This document shows, one piece after another, positions 36,370-47,245 of a stretch of 64,000 nucleotides of DNA. Numbering within the stretch: position 1 is the stretch's first letter; each line of letters starts with the position of its first letter. The translations under genes were made by a program, and so were the position numbers. This DNA is from Persicaria tinctoria (lineage: Eukaryota > Streptophyta > Magnoliopsida > Caryophyllales > Polygonaceae), in the NCBI GenBank assembly GCA_037127255.1, contig JBANSL010000013.1, forward strand, positions 8,310,188 to 8,374,187. The letters run 5' to 3'. The notes beneath the pieces were generated by a model. It had not been told where the DNA came from, ran no database searches, and was given only the letters and a program-made list of their open reading frames with translations.

Positions 36370-36744
36370 GTAAGGATCTCCTCCACCCTACAATGAGACC
36401 CTTGGTGTAATACAAAAATATTTAAGGTATTTTTTAATGATAAAAAAAATTCTAAAAATTATATTTATATTGTACATGTCAAATAACATATATTTATATA
36501 CTTTTGTAATATAAAATGATATTTAAAAAAAATAAATTAAAAATCGTTATTTTTAATACTAATTATAATACTTATTAAAATATCATTTTGAAAAAAATAT
36601 ACAAGTATATATTATTGGGTATGCACAATGTAAATATGATTTTTATAATTTTTTTTATTATTAAAAAACACCTCAAATATTTTTGTGTTACACCAAGGAT
36701 CTCATTACAGGGTGTAGCCATGTAGCGCCGTAGGAGATCCTTAC
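36370..36744. repeat. Foldback MITE, 375 bp
   Basis: GTAAGGATCTCCT at the left pairs with AGGAGATCCTTAC at the right. Long arms follow (ACCCTTGGTGTAATACAAAA with TTTTGTGTTACACCAAGG; AATATTT; TACACTATC-like AT-rich stretches). The centre is a perfect AT-rich palindrome. The superfamily is uncertain because no clear target duplication was seen. Confidence 0.75.
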
Positions 36745-36759
36745 CCTATTTATACGCTA

Positions 36760-37065
36760 TATTTATTAACTTTTTATATATAAAATAAAAAATGACCCCT
36801 AAAATGTAATCCAATTTTTAAATTTAAAATTTAAATATACTTATAATCAAATTTTGAGTTTAAAAATATTAAAGTATAATATATTTAACGGTAGCTTGGT
36901 GAAAATAGATGAAGGGAGGTGATTTTTATTGATGGAGACCATTTAAAGGAAAGTTTTCTGTAATTTTAAATTTAAGGGATGACTATATAAAAAATCCTAA
37001 TATTTAAGGGGTAATTTTGATTTTCTGCAATTTTTATATATAAATAAAAATTAATTGCATTGTAC
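36760..37065. repeat. Partial copy of the 57.3-kb foldback family
   Basis: Shares in order with 57661-57910 the segments ATGACCCCTAAAAT, TATAATCAAATTT, AAGTATAATATATTTAA and GAAAATAGATGAA, and a TTTAAGG...GATTTTCTGCAA terminus. The left half is missing. It abuts the MITE at 36370-36744. Confidence 0.55.
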
Positions 37066-37095
37066 CAATATCACCATTAAAAAGAACCATGTCAC

Positions 37096-37778
37096 CCAGG
37101 GGCAGAGCCAGGGGGCTTGGGGGTCACGTGCCCCCTATCATTTGATGAACCACCTAAGTGTATTTTCTTCGTCGATGACTTTGTTTTGATATATAATACA
37201 CCCTAATACAATATCTGAGTAAACAGTTATGAATGTTTAAAAATTGAAGGTATATATTAATCACTTCAATTTTATTTCAATAAACTATAATGCTTTTATA
37301 TTTTACTTAAATTAACATTCATATATTATAATTCATCTCGAAAGCTTCGAAAACGAGAGGTTATATAATAAGCATTTGGACAATTAGATAAACAATTATG
37401 CAAGTTTAAATTTTTTATATCTAGTTATACATTGTTTTTTGTTAAGAGTGCAACAAGTTGCAAAATGCAAATTGACTAGAGTTGTTATTCGAGATGAATG
37501 ACTCTAGTATTGCTTGGTTATATTTAGCTTGTTTAGAAATGAGTCGAGTTTATATTTGGATTTGAGCTCATATTCGATTTGTTTAGTAAATGATCAGGCT
37601 CGAACTAAGTTTTCCAAATATTATGCAACTTGAATCGTTTATGACATAATAATTTAAAAGATTTTTTAAAAAAAATTTCATAAAATTCACGCTATTTGAA
37701 CTTAAATCGAGTTGAGCTGAACTTTAAAGTGTACATGTATGATTGTGCCCCTCTGCAAATTTTCTGGCTCCGCAACTG
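37096..37778. mobile_element. Non-autonomous hAT element
   Basis: Terminal inverted repeats CAGGGGCAGAGCCAG and, from the right, CAGTTGCGGAGCCAG. They are flanked by 8-bp duplications ATGTCACC (37088-37095) and ATGCCACC (37779-37786), with one mismatch. The 683-bp interior is AT-rich and noncoding. Terminus and duplication length fit the hAT superfamily. Confidence 0.78.
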
Positions 37779-37786
37779 ATGCCACC

Positions 37787-38387
37787 TTTGATGCAATGTG
37801 TGAGATGGGACATGATTGCATGATGAGGTAATTAAAGGAATGTTATTGCATGGTTTGTGAATTTGTGTAGCAACGTGTCCCGTTTGGAATACTTTGATTT
37901 GATCCTATCTTAGAATATTAGGTTTAAGATATTTTAGATCAAAATCACATACTAAGTTCTTTGATATTTTAATAACTTCATCTTTAAGAAATCGATCAAA
38001 CATTGTCAAATAAATTTGTAATTATAAGGATTTAAGCTTTTTAACCCTGTTGGAAAATTAAACCAAAATATAAGGAGAGGTGAATCCCTTACTTAATAAC
38101 TTAAACTTTTGTGTTAGAATGATGGATATCGACCTTATAGTTGAAAAGAAAATAAATTCGACACAACTCATTTTGATACGACCTGGACAGGGTTAGAAGT
38201 ATGAATGCCGACCTTATAACTGAAAACAAAATAAATTCGACACGACGACTCTTTTCCTACAATATATTCGGACGGGCTTTCTCGGAATTTCATACCCCAA
38301 CATAATTAACTTGTAAATTGCTTGTCCAACACCCACAAATTTGGCTTTGCAATATACTAATTTTACCATTAGTAGTTTGATAATGAT
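37787..38387. other. Intergenic, no gene recognised
   Basis: AT-rich. A local duplication of a GACCTTATA(G/A)(T/C)TGAAAA(G/C)AAAATAAATTCGACAC segment lies at 38132-38160 and 38211-38239. No coding sequence is supported. Confidence 0.4.
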
Positions 38388-38392
38388 AATTG

Positions 38393-38599
38393 TGTTGAGA
38401 TGTGGTTGTCCCACGTCGGTAATATAGAGAATGTTTGAACAATATATAAGGTTAAAGACTACTCTTCTCATTGCCAATTAGTTTTGAGATAGAACCCCGT
38501 TCGGGTTTATGTGTTGTTCGAGTTTCCCGTATGTGGACCCACATACACGATCTTCCTCCAGGTTGTCTTTAGCCCCACCGAACCCAGCTGACTTTAACA
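38393..38599. mobile_element. Solo LTR (TRIM-like)
   Basis: A 207-bp TG...CA unit starts TGTTGAGATG and ends GACTTTAACA. Perfect 5-bp duplications AATTG flank it (38388-38392 and 38600-38604). Internal motifs such as TCCCACGTCGG and GATAGAACCCC resemble the LTRs of the TRIM at 47246-47789. The likely origin is LTR-LTR recombination that removed the body. Confidence 0.75.
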
Positions 38600-38835
38600 A
38601 ATTGGCTTAAGCGAGTAGATTTTAATTAGGATTCTAATACGTTTTGCTAATAAGATCATCAACTAATGAACTTATATAAATATCATAGTTACATGAAACG
38701 TGTCGAACTGAACATGTTAGGAACGATTAAATTCGATGCTAGATGCAAAATCGCAACGATTGATGATGACTCGAACTGGTTTTGTTCATTGAATGTGTTC
38801 TAGAGATAGGTCCACGTGCCAGGAGGAATATTCTA

Positions 38836-39105
38836 CTTCCTCCGTCTCGAAATAGATGTCATTTTAGCCTTATGCACAAATTTTAATAAAAACACTCATC
38901 CATCAATCAACATTATCATTCTACTAACTTTTTCATTAATTTTATTACCCACTACATTTTTTAACCAATCAAAACCTTAAAAAAAGTCAACAACACACAA
39001 ATCAATACAAATCATTATTTTCCACTACCTAGAAAACCTAAAACGACATCTATTTTGATACAAAATTAAAAAGCTAAAATGACATTTATTTCGAGACGGA
39101 GGGAG
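38836..39105. repeat. Stowaway MITE
   Basis: Ends CTTCCTCCGTCTCGAAATAG and TATTTCGAGACGGAGGGAG are inverted copies. TA flanks both sides (38834-38835 and 39106-39107). The arms pair through ATGTCATTTTAGC and GCTAAAATGACA. Confidence 0.88.
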
Positions 39106-39421
39106 TAATAATTAATTCTTTACTCAATTTTTTAATTATAAAAATACAATTTATGTTGTACCTAACTTAAAATTAAAATGCCCACAAAAAAAAAACTTAA
39201 AATTAAAATTTAGATTAAAGTATAATCCATATAAAAAATTTGATGAAAATTTATGAATAGATTAATTTTTTTTACCCATTATACCTAGATTATTTAACAC
39301 AACAAACTTCATAACTTTTTTCAGAATTATTTATTTGGAAGTTTTGAAAATTTATCTTACACCACTTTAAAAAAGCTTTTTCAAACAAAAAGAGTTGAAA
39401 AGAACATACATATTTTTGCAA

Positions 39422-39540
39422 GCTACATAAGGAAAAAGGAATCTAAATCCTAAGCCACCCAATATTAGTGCACGGTGATTAAAAAAATAATATCATATTC
39501 TCCCTATAATGTTACATAAATCACTCTAAGAGCAATGCCA
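39422..39540. repeat. Left copy of direct repeat flanking the LINE
   Basis: About 119 bp, from GCTACATAAGGAAAAAGGAATC through GTGCACGGTGATTAAAAAA and CTCCCTATAAT to TCACTCTAAGAGCAA. A second copy lies at 42511-42639, beyond the 3' end of the LINE. It is much longer than a normal LINE target duplication. Confidence 0.75.
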
Positions 39541-39589
39541 AAAAAAAAAAAAACAGCTGAAGCATTATGCTCAACAAATTTAGATCTAA

Positions 39590-41718
39590 CTCTAAATGGA
39601 TTGATTGAGTTATGACCTATACTAAACAAATTTGGATCGACTCTAAATGAATTGATTGGGTTATGACCTATCTAACTAAAACTAGCTTTTCAGTTTTAGT
39701 TAATAATTTGCCTAGTCCTACGTTTCAAACTTATAGGGAGATCCTCTTACACCATATATTTTTGTATTGGTTATGGAATTATTAGGAAGAATGTTACAAC
39801 AAGAATCATTGGAATGTGACCCTTTGGTTAGAATCAAACTTACAAATAACAGTGATCATATTCCTTTCATCTCATTTGCAGATGATACACTAATTTTGGG
39901 ACGTGCTGATGAGTTAAGTCTTCATACGATTAAAAATACTTTCTCCAATATGTCTGGATTAACTATTAATTATAATAAAAGTTTTTTACAAGTTTTTAAA
40001 AATATTCTTTTCAGTAAAGCCCAGTCCCTTGCTCAACAGTTTAATATTCCTGTTACTAAACCAATGGAAAAATATCTTGGTATACCACTTATCAGTGGCA
40101 GGCCGGGTTTGTAATGTCTTGTTTAATGAGGCAATCACGAGCCTTAAAAAACAGCTTTCAAAGTGGAAATCTAACACTCTCTCACAAGCTGGTAGATCGG
40201 TACTCATTCAAGCAAACCTAAATTCTAAAACAAATTATCTAATGCAATCATTTCTTCTACCAAAAGGAGTTCTACAAAAAATTGATCAGATAAACAAAAA
40301 TTTCTTTAGGAATAAACTTCAATCTGATAATTATCATCCTTTAATCAGTTGGGAACATCTGTGTACTCCTAAAAAAGATGGTGGATTAGGGTTTAAATCG
40401 GCTGAGAAATTAATATTGGCATGCAGATTATGAAACTTCTTTGGAGAATTATGGCAAATCTTGATAATATTTGGTCTAAAGTAATCACGGATAAATATTT
40501 CTCGAAAGAATCTTTAATGGAAAGATGAATATTCAAAACTTCTTGGGAATTTGGAAGGCTTCTTAATATCAGAGATTTATTCTCTAAAGGATTGCTCTGG
40601 CTAGTAGGTAATGAGAAAATCATAAATGTATGGTCTGAAATTTGGGTAAACGCTCAATATCTAGAGAGCTTTCGGAATAATCCTAATTTCAAAGTTTGTG
40701 ATATATTTATAAATATCAATTCTTGGGATATTGATAAATTAAATATTATATTTCCCTCTCATATTGTTCAAGCAATTATTAATATCCATATTTCAGTAAC
40801 GGATATTCCAGACAAGTTAATTTGGATTTATAGTAATAATGACAATTTCTCTGTTAAATCCACATCCTCTCTTTTTAACACAAGAAATACAAAAAAAATC
40901 CCGACAGACTGGATTTGGAAACTCAATATTCCTCCGAATATTAAAAATTTTATTTGGAAAATTATATTAGATATTTTACCTACTACTGTCCGTTTAAATA
41001 GATATATAAATAGAGTTCCTAATACTTGTTCTCTTTGTAATTCTGATATAGAAGATACAAATAATTTATTGTTTAATTGTCATATTACAAGATCCCTGAT
41101 TCAAAATTTGGGTGTTAAATTAAAAAAAATGTTTTATTATACCAGATTTAACAAGTGATGTATCATAAAATATTCTAAATACTAGAGTTCATAGATTTTT
41201 GCCATTTATGACACTCTATTTGGGAGCTGAGAAATAGAATTATTTTTCGCAACAGCTCTGATACGGGTACGTATTATCAAGCTATTGATAAGATCTCGTG
41301 CTGGAGTAAAGGACATGTGAAAACTAAATTACCTAAACGAATTAGGCCTCCTGATAAAATGATTTGGAATTGTCCTCCAATAAATGTCATTAAGATCAGT
41401 GTAGATGCTTCGGTAAAAATTGGTTGTCAACCTCGGGTTGGATGTATTGTGAGAAACAATTACGGTCATGTTATTTGGATACATAAATGTAACATTATAA
41501 TGTGTTCTGTCATTCTAGCAGAAGCTTTTGTTGTATATACAGGTATAAGACTGGCAGCGGAGCTAGGGATTTGAAGTAGGGGTGGACACAAATCCCGCAA
41601 ATCCCGGTCCCGGTGGGATTTCAAAAAAAATTAGTGAATCCCGTCCCGGTCCGGTCCCGCAAAAATTATGCGGGACGGGACGATCCGTCTCAATCCCGCA
41701 AATCCCGTCCCGTCCCGC

Positions 41719-41756
<38 letters not shown>

Positions 41757-42470
41757 TAAATTATGTAATACATACTGTAATATATAAATAATCTATATAT
41801 AGATTGCATACACTTATACAGTGTATATGCATACATATGTCATATATCACATTCATGCTACTGCATTCCACAAAATAAAATAAAAAATGCTACTTATTCC
41901 ATGCTACTGCATTGTGTATTTACGTATATTATGTGTATGTGTATATATATGAATACCCGTAAAATATATAATTTTTTTTTATAGATTTATATATGTTACG
42001 TCTTTGAAAATCGCAAAATATACAATAATTTTTTAACTTTTTATAATCTTTTTTATTTGAGGGACAAGGCCCGTCCCGTCCCGTCCCGCGTCTCGGTCCC
42101 GTCCCGCAAAAATTACGCGGGACGGGACGCGGGACGACCTCCGTCCCGTTACGTCCCGTTCCGCACCCACCCCTAATTTGAAGAGTTATAGTTGAAAGTG
42201 ATTGCGCAATTATCATCAACGCCATCAATCATGTAAATAATACACCATAGGAGGTCGCTCAAATAGTCCAAGAAATCCATTCATTAAGCGATGATTTTGA
42301 GAGGATCACATTCCAGCATTGCTATAGAGAGACGAATGGTGCATCTGACTTTCTAGCTAAATCTCAGTTGAATTGTAATTTTATTTTGAGTTTCTGTTGT
42401 TGTGAGTTTCAGAACATCATCTTGTTAGATGATAATGAATGTCGGGTTGCTTACTGAAAAAAAAAACGGC
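39590..42470 (+). mobile_element. 5'-truncated LINE with RT, zf-RVT and RNase H remnants
   Basis: A decayed plant L1-type ORF2 in one direction. The reverse transcriptase part has GDPLTPYIFVLVME and the catalytic FADD box (ISFADDTLIL), then YLGIPLISGR. Next come the zf-RVT region (DWIWKLNIPP ... NTCSLCNSDIED) at about 40910-41080, and RNase H (KISVDASVKIGCQPRVGCIV) at 41390-41570. RNase H resumes after a nested element as RVIVESDCAIIINAI, then CYRETNGASDFLAKSQ. Several frameshifts and stops break the frame (for example TGA at 41572). A poly(A) run near 42459 marks the 3' end. The 5' part of ORF2 and ORF1 are absent. Near 39570-39670 a local duplication of TTGATTG(A/G)GTTATGACCTAT is visible. 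Confidence 0.82.
41577..42175. mobile_element. hAT MITE nested in the LINE RNase H
   Basis: Ends TAGGGGTGG and CCACCCCTA, with perfect 8-bp duplications ATTTGAAG (41569-41576 and 42176-42183). Subterminal arrays of CCCGTCCCG/CGGGACGGG pair across the element. An (AAT)n microsatellite occurs at about 41724-41756. Its insertion interrupts the RNase H coding region, so it is younger than the LINE. Confidence 0.85.
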
Positions 42471-42510
42471 TGAAAATTAAAATAATTTAAGGAAAATATA
42501 AAACATTTTC

Positions 42511-42639
42511 GCTACATAAGGAAAAAAGAATCTATTCTAAGCCACCTAAGATTAGCTAGTGCACGGTGATTAAAAAAGATAACACATCATATATATTCTC
42601 CCTATAATTTTACATAAATCACTCTTAGAACAATTCCAT
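42511..42639. repeat. Right copy of direct repeat flanking the LINE
   Basis: About 129 bp aligning with 39422-39540: GCTACATAAGGAAAAAAGAATC, AAGCCACC, GTGCACGGTGATTAAAAAA, CTCCCTATAAT, TACATAAATCACTCTTAGA. It starts about 50 bp after the LINE poly(A). Confidence 0.75.
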
Positions 42640-43008
42640 AACTCCCAACGAATTTGTGCTGGATAGTGGATAAGATAGCAAATCACACTTTTTCCTTTCT
42701 CTTTTTTCATAAGAGCAAAATCCCCGGTTGCACATATAGCTTAATTCAATTCCTATTTTAAGATTTTATTTGGTTAACTACTTTTTATTTCATTTTATTT
42801 GTGGATTAAAATGATAATCCCTCCGTTAATTAAAATTAGATGTTTTACTATTAATGTACACTTTTTTAGATGTTAAAAACTATATAAAATATTCACTTTT
42901 TAAATAATTTCGAAAAGTAATTTCAAATATTTTAGTGGTATTAGTATAAGTATGAATTTATAAAAACAACGGTAAAAAAAGAAGAGATTTTGACTTAACA
43001 GATGAAGG
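42640..43008. other. Intergenic; half of a Stowaway-like element
   Basis: No gene. At about 42820-42910 the sequence CCTCCGTTAATTAAAATTAGATG...TGTTAAAAACTATATAAAATATT resembles one arm of a Stowaway element, but no opposite terminus was found. Confidence 0.35.
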
Positions 43009-44439
43009 GCGTATTGTTTTAAGATAAAATTTGCGTCGAAGGCGCAAATTTTCGGCCAAATTAGCCAAATATATAGGTTTGTGTAAAAATTGCAAAAGTA
43101 TACATCAAACCCTAATACTAACCGTTAAAATTTGCCAGGAGGGGCAACAAATTTGCAAAGTGTTCTATGCCCTATTTCTCCTTCCCGACTTCTCTCGCTC
43201 ATCGTTTTTGGCTCAACGCTCTCAATCCAAATCGTCCTCTCTCTCACCGCCGGATCTCGTCTTCGACGTGGCCAACCATGGCAGCCGGATCTGGAGGCGA
43301 AAATTCGCCAGTCATGGCAGCCGAATCTGGAAGCTTTGACGTCGCCGACCGCATCTCTCCATGGTTGCTTCTCCATGACTGTCGAGATCCGACGCCACAT
43401 TCGATTTTAGATCCGAGATGTACGACCTTCAGATCTACATCTTCTCCATGGCAGCCGGATCTGGAAGCTTCATACGGAGATGGATCGGATGAAATTCGTG
43501 GTTCTGAGCCAAGGAAGCGAGGAGATTGTGCCGCCTGAAAAGAAGGAGGCTCCGCCGACGGCAGAGGCGAGGCCTTGGAACTTGAGGACTCGGCCAGCTA
43601 TTGGCAAGGCGTCGAGCTGACAGCATATTGAAGCTTCCTCCTCTCATGCTCCTCTTCCACCTCTCATTGCTCACAGTAGAATGGAATTTGATTTTCGCTG
43701 TTCAGTTCCACCTCTGCTTCCATTGCTGACAGCAGATTGATGATATCGGTTAGTGCTATATCCCTGTCTCTAAAGGATTTTCTGTGTGAAAATATGTCTA
43801 ATAGCAGATATGGTTCTGTAGTTGTTCGCTTAATTCCTGCTGTCCTTGAATTCAACAAGTACATTCTGAAATCTTCAATAATCGAGTGCATTGGTAGACT
43901 TTCTCAACTAATGCATTGCTCATGGCCCTAAATCGGCAGCTAGCTAGATTCCTAAAAAGGAATAGCCCCTACTGCATATTATTAATGCAAGGAATAACCA
44001 ATGGCAATCAATTCTACCCACACATATGTTTTACTGTCATAACTTGCGATTTCAGGTTAATTAGTGCCCCTCCTGGCAAAAAAGTGTTCAACCACTATAA
44101 TGAATCTTCCGTAATTAGCTACTGTCATGGCTTTATATATATATGTGGTTAATGTAATTCTTGAACATGATACGTATTTTTGGCAATAGAAGCTTTAGCT
44201 ATGATTAACGTAATGCACTTGTGAGTTGATTTTAAACGTTAGTGGTGATAAGCAACACTATTTCACCCACTACACTTATCTATTCAATGGCATTGTGGAC
44301 ATTAATTAGGCTTTGTGTTTTTAAGTTAATTATTTTTAGCTACTGATTTTTGTAAGTTAATTATTTTTAGCTATTGATTTTTTTAGGTTGGTGATTTTTT
44401 TTTTGTGAGTAATGCAATTTGTCTCCAATTTATTTTAGT

Positions 44440-45120
44440 GCTGACACCGTTGTAGTTGGATATTATATATGTAGGTATATATGTATGTTTGAGTCCTTAA
44501 AAATTGGTTTGTTTTTTAGTGTTGACGTCGTTTTTATGCATATTTTTTAGTGCTAACATCGTTTTTTATGTGCTGACATCGTTTTTAATTGGATATTATA
44601 TATGTAGGTATATTTGTATGCTTGAGTCCTTAAAAATTGGTTTGTTTTTTGTGCTGACATCGTTTTTAGTTGAATATTATATATGTATGCTTGAGTAATT
44701 AAAAATTGGTTTGTTTTTTAGTGTCGATATCGTTTTTAGTTGGATATTATATATGTAGGTATATATGTATGCTTGAGTCCTTAGAAATTGGGTTGTTTTT
44801 TAGTGCTGACATCGTTTTTATGCATATTTTTTAGTGCTGACATCGTTTTTAGTTGTATATTATATATGTAGGCATATATGTATGCTTGAGTCTTTAAAAA
44901 TTGGTTTATTTTTTAATGCTGACATAGTTTTTATGTGTATTTTTTAGTGCTGGCATCGTTTTTAATTTGATATTATATATGTAAGTATATATGTATGCTT
45001 GAGTCCTTAAAAATTGGTTTATTTCTTAGTGCTGACATCGTTTTATACGTATTTTTTAGTGCTGACATCGTTTTTATGCATATTTTTGTGTAGGTATATA
45101 TTTGCTGACATCGTTTTTGC
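44440..45120. repeat. Minisatellite, units of about 70-130 bp
   Basis: Six diverged units, each starting TTGGATATTATATATGTAGG, followed by TATATGTATGCTTGAGTCCT, TAAAAATTGGTTTGTTTTTT and one or two copies of AGTGCTGACATCGTTTTTA. Unit starts lie near 44457, 44589, 44670, 44740, 44856 and 44968. The GTGCTGACATCG submotif links it to the GACGTCAGC array that follows. Confidence 0.75.
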
Positions 45121-45289
45121 AATATAAGAGATGGATGAGGAAAGAGGTCCTCATCGTCGGCATCGAAAATTTTTTTGTTTCTCACTACAAAAAAAATAAA
45201 ATATTCGTTTTTTTTTTAAACATTCCTTTGTCTCTTTGTTCTCCCCCTTTTATATTTTATATAAAAATATATTGATCTTTGATGTCATC

Positions 45290-45730
45290 ACCGTCGGCGT
45301 CAGCATTCTCGTAGAGGGCGTCCGCAATGCTGACGTCAGCATTCCCGACGTCATCGTAGGCTGCGTAGCATCCTCGTAGACGGCGTCAGCATTCCCGACG
45401 TCGGTGTCAAAATCCCTCAAATGGTGTCAGCATCGTCGACATCCTCAGTGTTAGTATCGTTGACGTCCTCCGCGTCAGCGTTGTTGGAGTCTGCGGTGTC
45501 AGCAATGGGGACGTCAACATTCTCGACGTTCGCGTCAGCACCGACGCGCGGGAAAAAAGAAATAAAAAGTTGGCGTCAGCATCCTTGTAAACGGTGTCAG
45601 CATTCCCGACGATGACGTCAGCACTGACGCGCGCAAAAAAAAACTTCCTTGTAAACGGTGTCAGCATTGCTGACGTCAGCATTCCCGACGATGACGTCAG
45701 CACTGACGTGCGAAAAAAATAAAATGCTGA
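45290..45730. repeat. Tandem array of GACGTCAGC-type motifs
   Basis: Dense, irregular repetition of GGCGTCAGCATTCCCGACG, GATGACGTCAGCACTGACG and GTAAACGGTGTCAGCATT. The palindrome TGACGTCA, a bZIP-type core, occurs at least four times. The minus-strand 136-codon frame here is simply the translation of the array. Confidence 0.7.
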
Positions 45731-45893
45731 CGCGGAGGGGGGCAAGGGGGGCACGCTGGAGGGGGAGGGGCCACATAGGAGAGGCAAGGGTTGTGTATAG
45801 TTTTGCAAAATTTCCACAACTTTGTATAGTTTGCTAATTTGGCATTTATATTTGTATACTTTGCAAATTGACCCATTTTGAAATAGGTGATAT

Positions 45894-46472
45894 TTAATCG
45901 ATTCCTATTCAAGACTCTTCTAAAAATACCCAAAACTCAACCCTAGAAATCAACCCTTCTTCAACAAAACCAATCGGCATTGCTGCTTCCATTGGCCTTG
46001 AGCGGCTGCTCATGCGCCCTTATTATCTTCACCAGCCTTCTCACATGATCTCTTCCGACGGCCCTGCTCTCTTGGCTCCCCGCTACCCCAATCCACACCC
46101 TCAATGAATCCCCAATTTTCCTAACCCTAAACCTAAAATTTCAAACAAAATCCATTCACAAAAATGCCCATGTCTACATATGGTTGTGCAACTTACAGAT
46201 ACTAAGTTTTCGAGTCAGAGATATCACATGCAAACAAGATTGCTGAGTGAGCTTGCTCGAGCCAACATCTTCCTTGGCTTGCATGCAAGCCGTCTAAGCC
46301 ACAAGACTAGATATCAAGAAACAATGGATCTAATTTTTAGACATTTTTATTTATAATTCTATCTGTAATTATAATATTAGATTTAAGCTAGTGTTTTTTT
46401 TTGACTGACGACCCTTTGCATAGGGTTTATCAAGTCATCTTTCGATAGCTTCAAGATTGCTTCGTTAATCTA
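45894..46472. other. Intergenic; possible captured N-terminal fragment
   Basis: At 45944-46107 a plus-strand frame reads PSSTKPIGIAASIGLERLLM and onward to a TGA. It looks protein-like but has no start or recognised family. The rest is AT-rich. Confidence 0.25.
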
Positions 46473-46480
46473 CTTCTTGC

Positions 46481-47198
46481 CAGTGGCGGCCGCAGGAGGG
46501 GCGCGGGGGGCGGTCGCCCCACCCTCCGGCGACGGAAGTTCGTAGTATTTAAAAAATAAGGTAAAAACATAAAAAAGTGTAAATGAGAACACAAAACTTT
46601 TCTAGCTTAGTTGGTAAAAGGAGGGAAGGAAGTCTCTCTTAACCAAAGAGGTCATGGGTTCAAGTCTCATTTCTTCCTCCTTTTTCACTATTTTTTATTC
46701 CTACCAAATTTTCCTACTATAAATGTCATATTTAAATCAAATTTTATAATTTTCTTTTAATATTTTCATAAGTAATTCATTATGTTACACATATATTTTT
46801 AAAAAATCTTCAAATTTTTATTCATATGAAATTTTTTTACTATTAATGTCATATTTAAACCACAACTTGTGAGGTTTTTTGTCATACTTTTCAAATCCTA
46901 TCATTTTTTTATTTACCAATGACAAATTCTCTAGAAAATTTATAGTTTTATTTCAATATTAAAAAAAAATCTTAATCAAGTACACACATATATATAAATT
47001 ATTAAATTATTGTATAAATTTTTTAAATAAAATATCATATTTATATACCATAATTTATGGTTTTCTTTCAATATATCATAATTTATGGTTTTTATTCAAT
47101 ATATTTTTAGAAAATTTCTTTATTATATATATTGAGAAAAAAAAATTCCCCCCGAAAAATTCCGCCCCCCCTCCGGCAATTTCTGGCGGCCGCCACTG
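46481..47198. mobile_element. Non-autonomous hAT element with tRNA-like promoter
   Basis: Terminal inverted repeats CAGTGGCGGCCGC and GCGGCCGCCACTG, flanked by perfect 8-bp duplications CTTCTTGC (46473-46480 and 47199-47206). Subterminal GGAGGGGCG and CGCCCCCCCTCC also pair. The 718-bp interior is AT-rich, without transposase. It contains a stretch resembling a tRNA gene. Confidence 0.85.
46605..46675 (+). ncRNA. tRNA/SINE-like Pol III promoter segment
   Basis: TAGCTTAGTTGG resembles an A box, and GGTTCAAGTCTC, about 45 bp downstream, a B box. The spacing is that of a tRNA gene. The arms do not form a clean cloverleaf, so this is a tRNA-derived relic or SINE head rather than a functional tRNA. 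It sits inside the hAT element. Confidence 0.4.
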
Positions 47199-47245
47199 CT
47201 TCTTGCCTACTGTAAAAAAATCGATTCATATTCAATAAATCATGT

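Larger units (their letters stand above)
43009..45893. mobile_element. MULE-like non-autonomous element rich in satellites
   Basis: The outer about 100 bp on each side are imperfect inverted copies. The left holds AAATTAGCCAAATATATAGG and AAAAATTGCAAAAGTATACA; the right, reverse-complemented, holds AAATTAGCAAACTATAC and AATTTTGCAAAACTATACA in the same order. The ends are approximate and no target duplication was identified. The interior has a GC-rich block (43190-43620) and two satellite-like arrays, with no transposase. The open frames are composition effects of the repeats. Confidence 0.5.

Noticed and set aside
44440..45120. CRISPR-like spaced repeats
   Set aside because: Units are irregular and diverged, with no constant spacer length, in a plant nuclear context; it is a minisatellite.
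45407..45817. 136-codon minus-strand frame
   Set aside because: It translates the GACGTCAGC tandem array and is repeat-derived.
46605..46675. Functional tRNA gene
   Set aside because: A and B box motifs are present, but no good acceptor stem or anticodon arm could be drawn, so only a tRNA-like relic is reported.
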